DNA of 64,000 nt from Chloroflexota bacterium (GTDB taxonomy: Bacteria > Chloroflexota > Anaerolineae > Anaerolineales > UBA11579): positions 186,001 through 250,000 of the forward strand of contig JACPVG010000036.1 of the NCBI GenBank assembly GCA_016191875.1. The letters are read 5' to 3'. The stretch's first letter is position 1, and every line of letters starts with the position of its first letter. This document shows positions 39,144 through 50,077 of this stretch, in pieces. The position numbers were made by a program, and so were the translations under genes. The notes below the pieces were generated by a model. The model was not told where the DNA came from. It worked only from the letters and a program-made list of their open reading frames with translations, and did not search any database.

Positions 39144-39935
39144 ATGCCTCCCGATATTGAACGCCCCGCCTACTCCATTCAGCCCTTCCCGCTCGCCCGT
39201 CGGGTGATCGTGGATGCCAACCGGCTGGGCAGGCGCAGGCGCACCATTTACGGCCTGCTGGAATTTGACGTGACCGCGCCGCGCCGCCGCATCGCCGAGC
39301 ACAAAGCCCACACCGGCGAGGCGCTCTCCTTCACCGCCTATCTGGCCCATTGCCTGGCGCTGGCGGTCGCCGAGCACCCCCAGGTGCACGCCCTGCGCGA
39401 CTGGCGCGGCCGCCTGGTGACCTTTGAAGACGTGGATATCGCCGTGGTCATCGACATCGAACTGGAGGGCCGCCGCTTCCCGATGGGCCACATCCTGCGC
39501 CGCGCCCAGCGGCGCACCTTCCGCGAGTTGCATGCCGAGATTCGGGCCGTGCAGGCCGACGCCCGGGCCAGCGCCAGCCGCCGCCGCTGGCCGCGCCTGC
39601 GCGCGTTCTTCCGCCTGCCCGTACCCCTGCGCGACCTGGTTTACCTCTACCTGTACGCCTCGCCCTGGCGCGCCAAACAGCACACCGGCACGGTCGGGCT
39701 GACCGCCCTGGGCATGTTCGCCGAGATGGGCGGCTGGGGCATCAATTCGCCGACCCACAACTGCTCGGTCGTCGCCGGCGGCATCCAGGAGAAGCCGGTG
39801 GCGCGCGCCGGGCGGGTGGTGGTGCGCGAGATCCTCAACCTCACTCTGGCCGTGAACCATGACGTGGTGGATGGCATCCCGGCCGCCCGCTTCGCCAGCC
39901 GTTTCAAGGAGTTGGTGGAACGTGGGGAGTGGTAG
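39144..39935 (+). CDS. 2-oxoacid dehydrogenase E2-like acyltransferase domain, orphan
   Basis: 263 residues. It matches only the catalytic domain of lipoyl acyltransferases: FTAYLAHCLALAVAEHPQVH, VDIAVVIDIELEG, and C-terminal LTLAVNHDVVDGIPAARF, where HDVVDG stands for the catalytic HRxxDG. There is no lipoyl domain, no E1-binding domain, and no E1 or E3 gene nearby, so it is unlikely to be part of a standard complex. An Arg-rich insert (about 138-160) and a PLRDLVYLYLYASPW segment are distinctive. Chloramphenicol-acetyltransferase-like fold expected. Confidence 0.85.
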   Translation: MPPDIERPAYSIQPFPLARRVIVDANRLGRRRRTIYGLLEFDVTAPRRRIAEHKAHTGEALSFTAYLAHCLALAVAEHPQVHALRDWRGRLVTFEDVDIAVVIDIELEGRRFPMGHILRRAQRRTFRELHAEIRAVQADARASASRRRWPRLRAFFRLPVPLRDLVYLYLYASPWRAKQHTGTVGLTALGMFAEMGGWGINSPTHNCSVVAGGIQEKPVARAGRVVVREILNLTLAVNHDVVDGIPAARFASRFKELVERGEW

Positions 39936-39941
39936 GCGGGA

Positions 39942-39969
39942 GGTAATTGGTAACCGGTAACGGGTAATT
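39942..39969. repeat. Heptamer repeat array, GGTAATT type
   Basis: Four units: GGTAATT, GGTAACC, GGTAACG, GGTAATT, directly after the stop of the preceding gene. Confidence 0.7.
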
Positions 39970-40010
39970 CAGCCCGATACGCGGCCCACACCCCGGCTTC
40001 CGGACTTATG

Positions 40011-40073
40011 CATCACGCATCACTTGTCACGCGTTACGCCCCAATATCCAGTTACCAATTACCAGTTACCTCC
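40011..40073. repeat. Heptamer repeat array upstream of acnA
   Basis: Nine degenerate 7-bp units from CATCACG, CATCACT, through TACCAAT and TACCAGT to TACCTCC; the array ends two bases before the acnA -10. Confidence 0.7.
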
Positions 40074-40075
40074 TT

Positions 40076-40081
40076 TATAAT
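40076..40081 (+). promoter_or_regulatory. -10 box of acnA
   Basis: TATAAT; the -35 region falls inside the heptamer array (TTACCA at 40052, 18-bp spacer). Leader of about 45 bases with AGGAG 6 bases before ATG. Confidence 0.55.
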
Positions 40082-40129
40082 ACAGCCCGCGAACTACCCA
40101 GGCCCACATCCCTCCGTCAGGAGTTTTTC

Positions 40130-42832
<2,703 letters not shown>

Positions 42833-42879
42833 CCGGACAATACCTCGCTGTATCTTCTCGAACCCAACAATAACGTGGT

Positions 42880-42903
42880 AGGGGCGCAGCATGCTGCGCC
42901 CCT
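42880..42903. terminator. 24-bp perfect palindrome after acnA
   Basis: AGGGGCGCAGCATGCTGCGC followed by CCCT, a perfect palindrome able to form a 10-bp hairpin; the T-tract is weak (GTTGCTTTC). It lies between convergent genes. Confidence 0.65.
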
Positions 42904-42947
42904 GTTGCTTTCATCTATGCTCGACTTTGGCGATTAGGTGACATGGC

Positions 42948-43697
42948 TCATCTAGTAGAGTTGGCATCGTTTTCCCCCGAGGATGACTTGACCATTCTTA
43001 CGAGTTTGTCCAGAACTCTCTGGTCGTATTGTTCAGTCGTCCTAAGCAAAGGAAGCTTGCCACTCTTTCTTACGAAGAGTGATTGGAACTGAAGATTCTT
43101 CGTATGGCTGGATACATAAAAGTCGAAGTGTATTCCAGGTGTGACCACCAAGTAACGCGAATGTCTGCCATACTTCTCCGCCTGAGCATGAATCATCGCG
43201 CGCATCAATCGTAATTCCCTTGTGACCAAAACAATGCACCCATATTCATGCGGCTCTCCAGGAGCATGCGTCAATAGTCTCTGGCGTATGATTTCTTCAT
43301 GTTTTGCTCCCAAACTTACATTTGCAAACATCCAATGATTGGAGATCGAAGCGCGCCACAAGAGTGATAATTCGAAAAGCTTGAAATACTGGTAATCAAC
43401 ATCTATGTGGCCGCGGTCTGCGGAGAACCTGTATTCGCGAATTAGGTTGATTGATTGCCTTACTTTCCCTTCGATATTCCCCACAACCTCATTATCACAC
43501 CTTGCGCAGAGAAGATGTTCCCTGTTTCCTTTTGACGATAGAAATGACCGACCCGGCGATAACCGGCGACTCCCCAAATATTCTCCAGATAGGGATTGAG
43601 CCTTCCCACCGGAGTACACTGGCTCATACATAAATTCGGGGACGATGTGGGAGTTTATCAATTTAACGGATTCTTGGCATAGCCTACATCTATTCAT
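42948..43697 (-). CDS. HNH-like zinc-finger protein, AT-rich gene
   Basis: 249 residues from ATG 43697 (MNRCRLCQES). The pattern CRLC (4-7), NSHIVPEFMY, then LLCARCDNEV (about 62-71) is that of a treble-clef/HNH-like fold found in a family of uncharacterised proteins. The C-terminal part has no recognisable domain. Base composition is lower in GC than the flanking genes, pointing to transfer. It may be a nuclease-like defence gene, but that is conjecture. Confidence 0.65.
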   Translation of the reverse strand: MNRCRLCQESVKLINSHIVPEFMYEPVYSGGKAQSLSGEYLGSRRLSPGRSFLSSKGNREHLLCARCDNEVVGNIEGKVRQSINLIREYRFSADRGHIDVDYQYFKLFELSLLWRASISNHWMFANVSLGAKHEEIIRQRLLTHAPGEPHEYGCIVLVTRELRLMRAMIHAQAEKYGRHSRYLVVTPGIHFDFYVSSHTKNLQFQSLFVRKSGKLPLLRTTEQYDQRVLDKLVRMVKSSSGENDANSTR

Positions 43698-43796
43698 TGG
43701 ATTCACAGGCTGGCAGGGTAGTGGCAACAGACATAATATCATTTCATGGTTATTGATGGCTCATCACAGATTGAGACCAATTACACGCCAACAAAA

Positions 43797-43821
43797 AAGG
43801 CCGGGGAGGCGTCCCGGCCTT
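43797..43821 (-). terminator. Terminator of the VOC gene
   Basis: AAGGCCGGG / CCCGGCCTT stem; on the minus strand followed by TTTTTTGTT. Confidence 0.88.
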
Positions 43822-43849
43822 GTTCATTAGCGCGAGGCAGGCTCGCGGG

Positions 43850-44218
43850 CTAACCTTGCATGGGCAATGGCTGCAACAGCGCCATCAGATTGCCGCTGGG
43901 GTCCTTGAACATGACGAAATCTCCCACGGTGGGGATCGCCATCGGCTCCATCAGCACTTCGCCGCCGGCGGCTTTGATCTTCTGGATCGTGTCGGCGATG
44001 TCCGGCGTGTTGATGTAGGGCGTGATGGTACCGGCCGGGTTCTCGTCCGTCACCGGATTGAAGCCGCCCGGCGCGCCGCCTTCGGCGGCGAAGGTGGTGT
44101 AGTTCATCTCATCGTAGTCGGTGAACTCCCAGCCGAACACATCGCCGTAGAATTTCTTCATGGCGCCGCGGTCTTTGGCTGAGATCTCGATGTGGACGAT
44201 GGCGTGCGGGTGGGTCAT
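43850..44218 (-). CDS. VOC (glyoxalase/dioxygenase) superfamily protein
   Basis: 122 residues, one vicinal-oxygen-chelate domain: HIEISAKDRGAMKKFYGDVF, GWEF, and VMFKDPSGNLMALLQP. Residues His9 and the Glu-containing strand could bind metal, but the enzyme activity is not predictable. GAGGAGA precedes ATG 44218; TATAAT (minus strand) lies about 40 bases upstream. Confidence 0.88.
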   Translation of the reverse strand: MTHPHAIVHIEISAKDRGAMKKFYGDVFGWEFTDYDEMNYTTFAAEGGAPGGFNPVTDENPAGTITPYINTPDIADTIQKIKAAGGEVLMEPMAIPTVGDFVMFKDPSGNLMALLQPLPMQG

Positions 44219-44322
44219 GGCCTGTCTCCTCTTTCTGGTGTGCCTTGATTATAGAACAAAAGTTTCAATTAAGCAAGGATTCTCCGCGTATTCTCATCTA
44301 TGAGATTCAGCCATCCGCGCCC

Positions 44323-44328
44323 TATAAT
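44323..44328 (+). promoter_or_regulatory. -10 box of the heparinase-type gene
   Basis: TATAAT, 31 bases before ATG 44360. No clear -35. Confidence 0.45.
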
Positions 44329-44359
44329 TGCCCTCTGTAGCAAGAATGATGCCGGGAGC

Positions 44360-46261
44360 ATGAACCTTTTGAAAACATTGTCCCTGCTTTGGAAAGCCTT
44401 CTGGCAGTTGGGGCCGCGCCCCAGCCTGCTCTATGCCGTCTACCAGGCCGCCCTGCGCCTCAACCTCTACCGCCTGACCACCCCCGCCCGCCGCGCCGCG
44501 GCGCGCCCGGCGACGTCCTTCAGGCCGCTGACCGGCTGGCCGGCCCGCGAACGCCTGCGCCGCGCCCTGGGCGCAGACGGCCTGCGCGCCCTGCTGGCCG
44601 AGGCCGACGAAATCCTGGCCGGGCAGGCGCGCCTGTTCGGCGGCCCGCCGCGCCCGCTCGACCTGCGTCCCGCCAGCCCGCTCTGGCACTGGACGTATTA
44701 CAAAACCGGCCTGTTCGGCGGGCAGGATATCAAGTTCGTCTGGGAGCCGGCGCGCTTCGGCTGGGCGACCGTGCTGGCGCGCGCCTACCACGCCAGCGGC
44801 GACGAGAAATACGCCGAAGGCTTCTGGCTCCAGACCGAGTCGTTCCTCACCGCCAACCCGCCCAACCTCGGCCCCAACTGGGCCAGCGCCCAGGAGGTCG
44901 CCCTGCGCCTCATCGGCCTGTCTTTCTCGCTCAGCCTGTTCATTGAATCCGCGCACAGCACCGAAGCGCGTATGAAACGCGCCGTAGCCGCGCTGGCCGA
45001 ACACGCCCGGCGCATCCCGCCCACGCTGATCTATGCCCGCGCCCAGGGCAACAACCACCTGCTCACCGAGGCCGCCGGGCTGCTCACCGCCGCCGCCGCC
45101 CTGCCGGACGACCCGCAGGCCGCCCGCTGGCGGCGGCTGGGCTGGAAATGGCTCAACCGCGGCCTGCAAAGCCAGGTCGCCCCCGACGGGACCTACACCC
45201 AGCACAGCGCCAACTACCACCGCCTGATGCTGCAAACCGCCCTGTGGGCCGGAAGGCTTGCCGAAGCGCACGGCGATGCTTATCCGCCCGCCACGCGCGC
45301 CCGGCTGGCGGCGGCCGCCGGTTGGCTGGCGGGCCTGCTGGATGCCGAGACCGGCCGCGCCCCGGACCTCGGCCCTAACGACGGCGCGTACATCCTGCCT
45401 TTCACCACGCGGCCGTTCGCCGATTTCCGCCCGGCCGTCGAGGCCGCCCGGCGCGCGTTTGCGGGTGCGCCTGATGACCCGCAGGACGAGATGAGCCTGT
45501 GGCTCGCGCCGCAGCCCGCCGGCGCGCCACCTCCGCCCGCGCCCCATCTCCGCCTGGAGTCCGGCCGCGCCTGGGGCCTGCTGCGCGCCGCCCGCTACAC
45601 CAGCCGCCCCGGCCACGCCGACCCGCTGCACTTCGACCTGTGGTGGCGCGGCCTGAACGTGGCCCGCGACGCCGGGACGTACCTCTACAACGCCAAAGGC
45701 GAATGGGCCAACGCGCTTACCGGGGCCGATGTGCACAACACGCTGATGGTCGCCGGCCGCCAACCGATGACCCGCGCCGGCCGCTTCCTGTGGCTGGACT
45801 GGGCGCAGGCCGAGGTGCTCGAACACACGCCCATCCGCGCCGCCGCCGCCCATGATGGCTACCGCGCCCTCGGCCTGCGCCACGTCCGCGCCGTCGCGGT
45901 TTCTGGCCGCGCCTGGCGCATCACCGACGAAGTCATCCCTCAATCACCAATCACCAATTACCAATTACCTCTTCGCCTCCACTGGCTGCTACCCGACTGG
46001 CCCTGGACCCTCGACGGCGCGACGCTCACCCTCCGTTCGCCGCACGGGCCGGTGCGCGTGGCGGTGACCGGGCCGGACGGCCTGCGCCCCAGCCTGGCCC
46101 GCGCCGGTGAACTGCTGGTGGGGGAGGGCGCGGTCGAGTACTGGCGCGGCTGGCACAGCCCGGCCTACGGCGTCAAGGAACCCGCCCTGTCCTTCGCCGT
46201 TGAAGTACAATCCCCCCTGCCCGCTGCCCTGACCACAGAGTTCATCTTTCCGGTGGATTGA
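44360..46261 (+). CDS. Heparinase II/III-family polysaccharide lyase
   Basis: 633 residues from ATG 44360 (MNLLKTLSLLWKAFWQLG). An alpha/alpha-toroid N-domain (WHWTYYKTGLFGGQDIKFVW, ARAQGNNHLLTEAAGLL, YTQHSANYHRLMLQ, where Asn-His and Tyr are candidate catalytic residues) is followed by a beta-sandwich heparinase II/III domain (FDLWWRGLNVARDAGTYLYN, ADVHNTLMV). Acts on acidic polysaccharide. No clear signal peptide. A heptamer repeat array (45941-45968) is translated in frame as QSPITNYQLP. It precedes a glycosyltransferase; in such loci these proteins often modify the cell's own exopolysaccharide. Confidence 0.88.
   Translation: MNLLKTLSLLWKAFWQLGPRPSLLYAVYQAALRLNLYRLTTPARRAAARPATSFRPLTGWPARERLRRALGADGLRALLAEADEILAGQARLFGGPPRPLDLRPASPLWHWTYYKTGLFGGQDIKFVWEPARFGWATVLARAYHASGDEKYAEGFWLQTESFLTANPPNLGPNWASAQEVALRLIGLSFSLSLFIESAHSTEARMKRAVAALAEHARRIPPTLIYARAQGNNHLLTEAAGLLTAAAALPDDPQAARWRRLGWKWLNRGLQSQVAPDGTYTQHSANYHRLMLQTALWAGRLAEAHGDAYPPATRARLAAAAGWLAGLLDAETGRAPDLGPNDGAYILPFTTRPFADFRPAVEAARRAFAGAPDDPQDEMSLWLAPQPAGAPPPPAPHLRLESGRAWGLLRAARYTSRPGHADPLHFDLWWRGLNVARDAGTYLYNAKGEWANALTGADVHNTLMVAGRQPMTRAGRFLWLDWAQAEVLEHTPIRAAAAHDGYRALGLRHVRAVAVSGRAWRITDEVIPQSPITNYQLPLRLHWLLPDWPWTLDGATLTLRSPHGPVRVAVTGPDGLRPSLARAGELLVGEGAVEYWRGWHSPAYGVKEPALSFAVEVQSPLPAALTTEFIFPVD
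45941..45968. repeat. Heptamer repeat array inside the heparinase gene
   Basis: CAATCAC twice, then CAATTAC twice: four 7-bp units that do not break the reading frame. Confidence 0.75.
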
Positions 46262-46310
46262 GTATGCGCCCGGCGGCCCGGCGGAACCCGGCCACCTCAC
46301 GTCTCACGCA

Positions 46311-46345
46311 ATATCCAATTACCAATAACCAATTACCTTTTACCA
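46311..46345. repeat. Heptamer repeat array upstream of the glycosyltransferase
   Basis: Units ATATCCA, ATTACCA, ATAACCA, ATTACCT, TTTACCA. The last, TACCAT, lies 6 bases before ATG 46353 and could serve as the -10. Confidence 0.65.
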
Positions 46346-46352
46346 TTCCCCC

Positions 46353-47573
46353 ATGCACCTCCTCCTCATCCACCAGGCCTTTGCGGCCCTGAACCAACCC
46401 GGCGGCACGCGCCACCACGAACTGGCGCGCCACCTGGCCGGGCGCGGCCACCGCGTCACCATCATCGCCAGCCCGGTGTCCTACCTCACCGGCGCGGCGG
46501 AAGCGGCGGCGATGGGCGACGAGGTGGGCATCACCATCCTGCGCGCCCGGGCCTACCGCGCCCATCACAAATCGTTCGTGCATCGCGTCCTCGCTTTCCT
46601 CTCGTTCATGGTTTCGTCATTTCTCATTGGCCTGCGCGTCCGCGATGTGGATATCGTCTGGGGCACCTCGCCGCCTATCTTCCAGGGCCTCACCGCCTGG
46701 CTGTTGGCGCGGTTGAAGGGCGCGCGCTTCCTGTTCGAGGTGCGCGACCTGTGGCCGGCTTTCGCCGTCGCCGTCGGCGTGCTGAGAAACCCGCTGCTGA
46801 TCCGCGCCTCCGAAGGACTGGAGCGCTTCCTCTACCGCCGCGCCGACCGGCTGATGGTCAATTCGCCGGGCTTCGTCGCCCACGTGGCGGCGCGCGCCGG
46901 GCGCGAACCGGCGCTCATCCCCAATGGCGCCGACGTCAGCATGTTCGACCCGGCCGCGGATGGCGCGGACTTCAGGAAGGCCCACGGGCTGGAAGGCAGG
47001 TTCGTGGCGCTCTATGCCGGCGCGCACGGCCTGAGCAACGACCTCGGCGTGGCGCTCGAAGCCGCCCGCCGGCTGGCCGATGCGCCGCAGGTTGTCATCG
47101 TCCTGCTCGGCGACGGCAAGGAGAAGCCCGCCCTGATGGCGCAGGCCGAAGGCATGGCGCTGACCAACGTCCGCTTCCTGCCGCCGGTGGCAAAAGAGGG
47201 CATGGCCGAAGCCCTGGCCGCCGCCGATTGCGGCATCGCCATCCTCAAGCCGCTGGAAATGTATAAGACCACCTACCCCAACAAAGTCTTCGACTACCTG
47301 GCCGCCGGGCGGCCGGTGGCCCTGGCGATAGACGGTGTGATTCGCGACGTGGTGGAACAGGCCGGCGCGGGCCTCTTCGCCCAGCCCGGCGACCCGGCCG
47401 CGCTGGCCGCCGCCATCCGCCAACTGGCCGCCGACCCCGCCGCGGCGCGGCGCATGGGCCTTTCCGGCCGCGCCTACCTCGAAGAGCACTTCGACCGCGG
47501 CGCCCTGGCGGAGCAGTTCGAGGCTCTCTTGCGAGAATTGGTAGGAGACGGGTACACAAGCACAATTTCTTAG
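46353..47573 (+). CDS. Glycosyltransferase family 4 (WbuB-like)
   Basis: 406 residues, GT-B fold. N-domain start LLLIHQAFAALNQPGGTRHH, then VDIVWGTSPPIFQG and FEVRDLWP as in WbuB-type L-fucosamine transferases; C-domain nucleotide-sugar site LPPVAKEGMAEALAAADCGI followed by KVFDYLAAGRPV. Builds a surface or lipid-linked polysaccharide from an NDP-sugar. It follows the lyase gene by 91 bp. Confidence 0.92.
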   Translation: MHLLLIHQAFAALNQPGGTRHHELARHLAGRGHRVTIIASPVSYLTGAAEAAAMGDEVGITILRARAYRAHHKSFVHRVLAFLSFMVSSFLIGLRVRDVDIVWGTSPPIFQGLTAWLLARLKGARFLFEVRDLWPAFAVAVGVLRNPLLIRASEGLERFLYRRADRLMVNSPGFVAHVAARAGREPALIPNGADVSMFDPAADGADFRKAHGLEGRFVALYAGAHGLSNDLGVALEAARRLADAPQVVIVLLGDGKEKPALMAQAEGMALTNVRFLPPVAKEGMAEALAAADCGIAILKPLEMYKTTYPNKVFDYLAAGRPVALAIDGVIRDVVEQAGAGLFAQPGDPAALAAAIRQLAADPAAARRMGLSGRAYLEEHFDRGALAEQFEALLRELVGDGYTSTIS

Positions 47574-47618
47574 CATCTCAGCACTTCGGCACTTCAGCAC
47601 TTCAGCGCCATCTCACTT
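47571..47618. repeat. Octamer repeat array after the glycosyltransferase
   Basis: Six 8-bp units: TAGCATCT, CAGCACTT, CGGCACTT, CAGCACTT, CAGCGCCA, TCTCACTT, starting on the stop codon. Confidence 0.65.
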
Positions 47619-47642
47619 CCACACCGCGGTTCCGGAAAACAA

Positions 47643-47667
47643 AGAGGCCGGTAGTGCACCGGCCTCT
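47643..47667 (-). terminator. Terminator of the EB_dh-like lipoprotein gene
   Basis: Stem AGAGGCCGGT / ACCGGCCTCT, loop of 5; the minus strand continues TTGTTTTCC. Confidence 0.82.
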
Positions 47668-47688
47668 CGATTGTCCTGAGCGACTCTC

Positions 47689-48837
47689 TTACTGCGGAGG
47701 CAGGAAGATGAAGGGAACTGCGCCTTCCTGGTAGGAATGCCGCACCTGGGCGTTATCGAACACGGCCACCCCGAAGTAGTACGTCGCCAGCAGATCGTCA
47801 AAGGCGATGTCGAGGTCCGAGCCCGTCACCAGTTTGCGCCCAAACTCCAGGATCCACATACCGTCCACGTATGCCCATCCGGCGGCGATATCTCCGCCAT
47901 CCCCGACGAATTCGGAGATCACGATGCTGGGCAGGCGGTCGCCGGGCTGGAACAGGCTTGGGTCGAACGGCACGGCTTCCGAAGCCAGGATGTAGCCCGG
48001 GCTGCCATCACGCGGGAAATCGCCGGCAGGCATGAAGGCCGGCAGCGAGCCGTCCTCGGTCTTGTTGTCTTTGTAGCCGCCGCTCTCGGCCGGGTCGCTG
48101 TGGCGGCCGGCGCCCGTGCTGTCCGCCGAGTAGCGCGTCCAATCCAGCCACTGATCATGAATTTGATTCAGGTTTCGGACGGACTTCCAGTGCCACATAT
48201 CGCCCAGTTGGCCCTCGGCCGCGGTGTATTTGTTCCCGAAGGGTTTTGCATCCGGCGTATCGCCTTCGTGGCAGGCGGTGAAACAGCCGAGCGTCTCAAA
48301 ATCGGGGATGCTGTTGTTGATCGGCCAGATCATCGCGAACTTGTCCTCATACCAGAGGTTGTTGTCGCCGCCTTTGTCGTTCGGATCCTTTAGCTGGATC
48401 CAACTGCCGTCGGCCTGCATTTCCCACGGAGAGCGCAGGTAGGATTCTGTCGGGTCAGCATAGGTGACGAGGAAGTACACGCTGTCCTCGGTGTAGACCG
48501 CCTGCAGGGTAACGGTGGTTTTCCTGGTGTTGGTCCCGTTCTCGACCTCAACCGTCACGGCCGGGGCGTAGGCCCAGAACTCCTCATCGGCCACGCCATC
48601 CAGCGTCGGCGCTTCTGTCACCGGGACTGCGCCCAGTGTACCTTTCGGCGCTTCCCAGGCCGGCTCTTCCGGCGCGGGTTCTGCGGTCGGTTCCTCTGCC
48701 GGTGGGGCGGTGGCTTCCTGCTCGGCCGTCGGTGCGGCCGGCTCTTGCGCCGGGGCTGCGGGCTGTGCCCCGCAGGCCGCCAACAGGAAGGCCGAGGCCA
48801 CAAGCAGGTTAATCAGGATTGAAACTCTTCGAATCAT
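47689..48837 (-). CDS. Lipoprotein with ethylbenzene-dehydrogenase-like (heme-binding) domain
   Basis: 382 residues from ATG 48837, with AAGGAG 8 bases before. Lipobox LLAACG (Cys22), a Pro/Ala/Glu linker to about residue 65, then a beta-rich domain (EAPTLDGVADEEFWAYAP, FAMIWPI, WHWKSVR, YILASEAV, WILEFGRKL) of the type of the gamma subunit of ethylbenzene/DMSO-family dehydrogenases. GCFTACHEG contains CxxxCH, not the CxxCH of c-type hemes. No molybdenum subunit is nearby. Probably an envelope redox protein. Confidence 0.82.
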   Translation of the reverse strand: MIRRVSILINLLVASAFLLAACGAQPAAPAQEPAAPTAEQEATAPPAEEPTAEPAPEEPAWEAPKGTLGAVPVTEAPTLDGVADEEFWAYAPAVTVEVENGTNTRKTTVTLQAVYTEDSVYFLVTYADPTESYLRSPWEMQADGSWIQLKDPNDKGGDNNLWYEDKFAMIWPINNSIPDFETLGCFTACHEGDTPDAKPFGNKYTAAEGQLGDMWHWKSVRNLNQIHDQWLDWTRYSADSTGAGRHSDPAESGGYKDNKTEDGSLPAFMPAGDFPRDGSPGYILASEAVPFDPSLFQPGDRLPSIVISEFVGDGGDIAAGWAYVDGMWILEFGRKLVTGSDLDIAFDDLLATYYFGVAVFDNAQVRHSYQEGAVPFIFLPPQ

Positions 48838-48880
48838 AAGCGTTCTCCTTGTGTTAAGTTGTTGCTGCAAATGTGACCAT

Positions 48881-48909
48881 ACTATATTGTGATTTGTTTC
48901 ACTTATTAA
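48881..48909 (-). promoter_or_regulatory. Possible promoter with CRP/FNR-like half-sites
   Basis: Minus-strand -10 TATAGT (complement of 48881-48886). The palindrome GTGA-TTTGTT-TCAC (48889-48902) fills the spacer and resembles a Crp/Fnr-family site. AT-rich interval; a -35 is not clear. Confidence 0.35.
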
Positions 48910-49000
48910 GTGACATTTGTCATAATATTTCCGGTATGTTTGGATGGCCGCCAGATTGAGAGGGGTTGTTCAAGCGACTCCTGCACGAAATGCTGGAGCC

Positions 49001-49108
49001 TCGAAGTCTGGAAGTCTAGAAGCCCAGAAGTCTGTGCCTGTGACCTCCCGACCTCAAGACTTCCAGACTTCCAGACTTCAAGACCTCAAGACCTCCCGAC
49101 TTCCAGAC
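49001..49108. repeat. Octamer repeats in two inverted blocks upstream of the sortase
   Basis: 49001-49040 holds GAAGTCTG-type 8-bp units, and 49041-49104 holds CAGACTTC-type units (AGACTTCC, AGACTTCA, AGACCTCA and so on), the reverse complement. The array runs directly into the -10 box. Confidence 0.75.
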
Positions 49109-49114
49109 TATAAT
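49109..49114 (+). promoter_or_regulatory. -10 box of a leaderless sortase gene
   Basis: TATAAT, then CCCCCC, then ATG 49121. The -35 region lies in the octamer array. Confidence 0.65.
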
Positions 49115-49120
49115 CCCCCC

Positions 49121-50038
49121 ATGGCCCGCAAAATCCGCCCCGACGACCTCAGCGAAGCCGACCTGCGCCGCTTGCTCATCGCCAAACGCCGCGAGGCGCG
49201 CCGCAAGCGCCTGGACGACTTCCGCCGCAGCGGCCGCCTGGTCGACCTGGCCCCCAACCCCGGCACGCGCCTCACCGAGGGCCTTTCGGCCATCCAGCTC
49301 GACCAGCCGCTGGCCGCCCCCGACCCGCAAGAGGAACGCCGCCAGAGCCGCAAGCGCCTGTGGGACCGCGCCCTGCTGGCCGTCGAGGTGCTGGCCGTCG
49401 GCGGGTTGATGTTCGTGTTCTTCAATGGCGCCAACCTCATCCAGCGCCTGAACGCCGAGGTATCCGCCGCCCTCGCCCAGCCTACCTTCAGCCCCACGCC
49501 GCTCATCACCGCCGTGGTGCTGCCCTCCGGCCATACGCCGCCCACCGACCCCGGCGGGGCGCGCCCCAACGAGGCCGAGATTCCCGAACACCTGCGCCCG
49601 CTGCAGCAGTCGCTGGCCAACATCCCCATTCCCACGCCGGGCCCGGAGCAGGCCATCCGCATCCAGATTCCGGCCATCAACATCGACGCCCCGGTGGTGC
49701 AGGGCGACGGCTGGGAGCAGTTGAAGCAGGGCGTCGGCCAGCACATCGGCTCGACCAACCCCGGCCAGCCCGGCAACCTGGTGCTTTCGGCCCACAACGA
49801 CGTCTTCGGCGAACTCTTCCGCCACCTCGATCAACTCCAGACCGGCGACGAGATCATCGTCTACACCAACGCCCGCGCCTACACCTACATCATCGACCTG
49901 GAAACGCAGGTGGTGGAGCCCACCCGGGTGGAGGTCATGGGCCCCACGCCCACCCCGACCATCACGCTGATTTCCTGCTACCCCTATCTGGTCAACAACA
50001 TGCGCATCGTGGTCAAGGCCAGCCTGGTGGATTCGTAG
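49121..50038 (+). CDS. Sortase (class D/E type)
   Basis: 305 residues. Cytoplasmic Arg-rich N-terminus (1-80), one transmembrane helix (about 82-105), Pro/Thr linker, sortase domain about 175-303. Catalytic triad visible as His225 (LSAHND), Cys286 (TLISCYP) and Arg295 (NNMRIVV). Sortases cleave C-terminal sorting signals and link the protein to the wall or to pilins. A possible substrate end is seen in the 36082 lipoprotein. It heads a sortase-FHA-PP2C group. Confidence 0.92.
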   Translation: MARKIRPDDLSEADLRRLLIAKRREARRKRLDDFRRSGRLVDLAPNPGTRLTEGLSAIQLDQPLAAPDPQEERRQSRKRLWDRALLAVEVLAVGGLMFVFFNGANLIQRLNAEVSAALAQPTFSPTPLITAVVLPSGHTPPTDPGGARPNEAEIPEHLRPLQQSLANIPIPTPGPEQAIRIQIPAINIDAPVVQGDGWEQLKQGVGQHIGSTNPGQPGNLVLSAHNDVFGELFRHLDQLQTGDEIIVYTNARAYTYIIDLETQVVEPTRVEVMGPTPTPTITLISCYPYLVNNMRIVVKASLVDS

Positions 50039-50065
50039 GCGCGCGGCCAACGCATACCCATGTGC

Positions 50066-50071
50066 TACAAT
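50066..50071 (+). promoter_or_regulatory. -10 box of the VWA/FHA gene
   Basis: TACAAT, then six bases, then GTG 50078. It decides the GTG start over the in-frame ATG 50060, which lies upstream of the hexamer. Confidence 0.6.
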
Positions 50072-50077
50072 TTTCGC

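Noticed and set aside
39144..39935. Chloramphenicol acetyltransferase
   Set aside because: It shares the fold, but the sequence motifs and length follow E2 acyltransferase domains, and there is no resistance-gene context.
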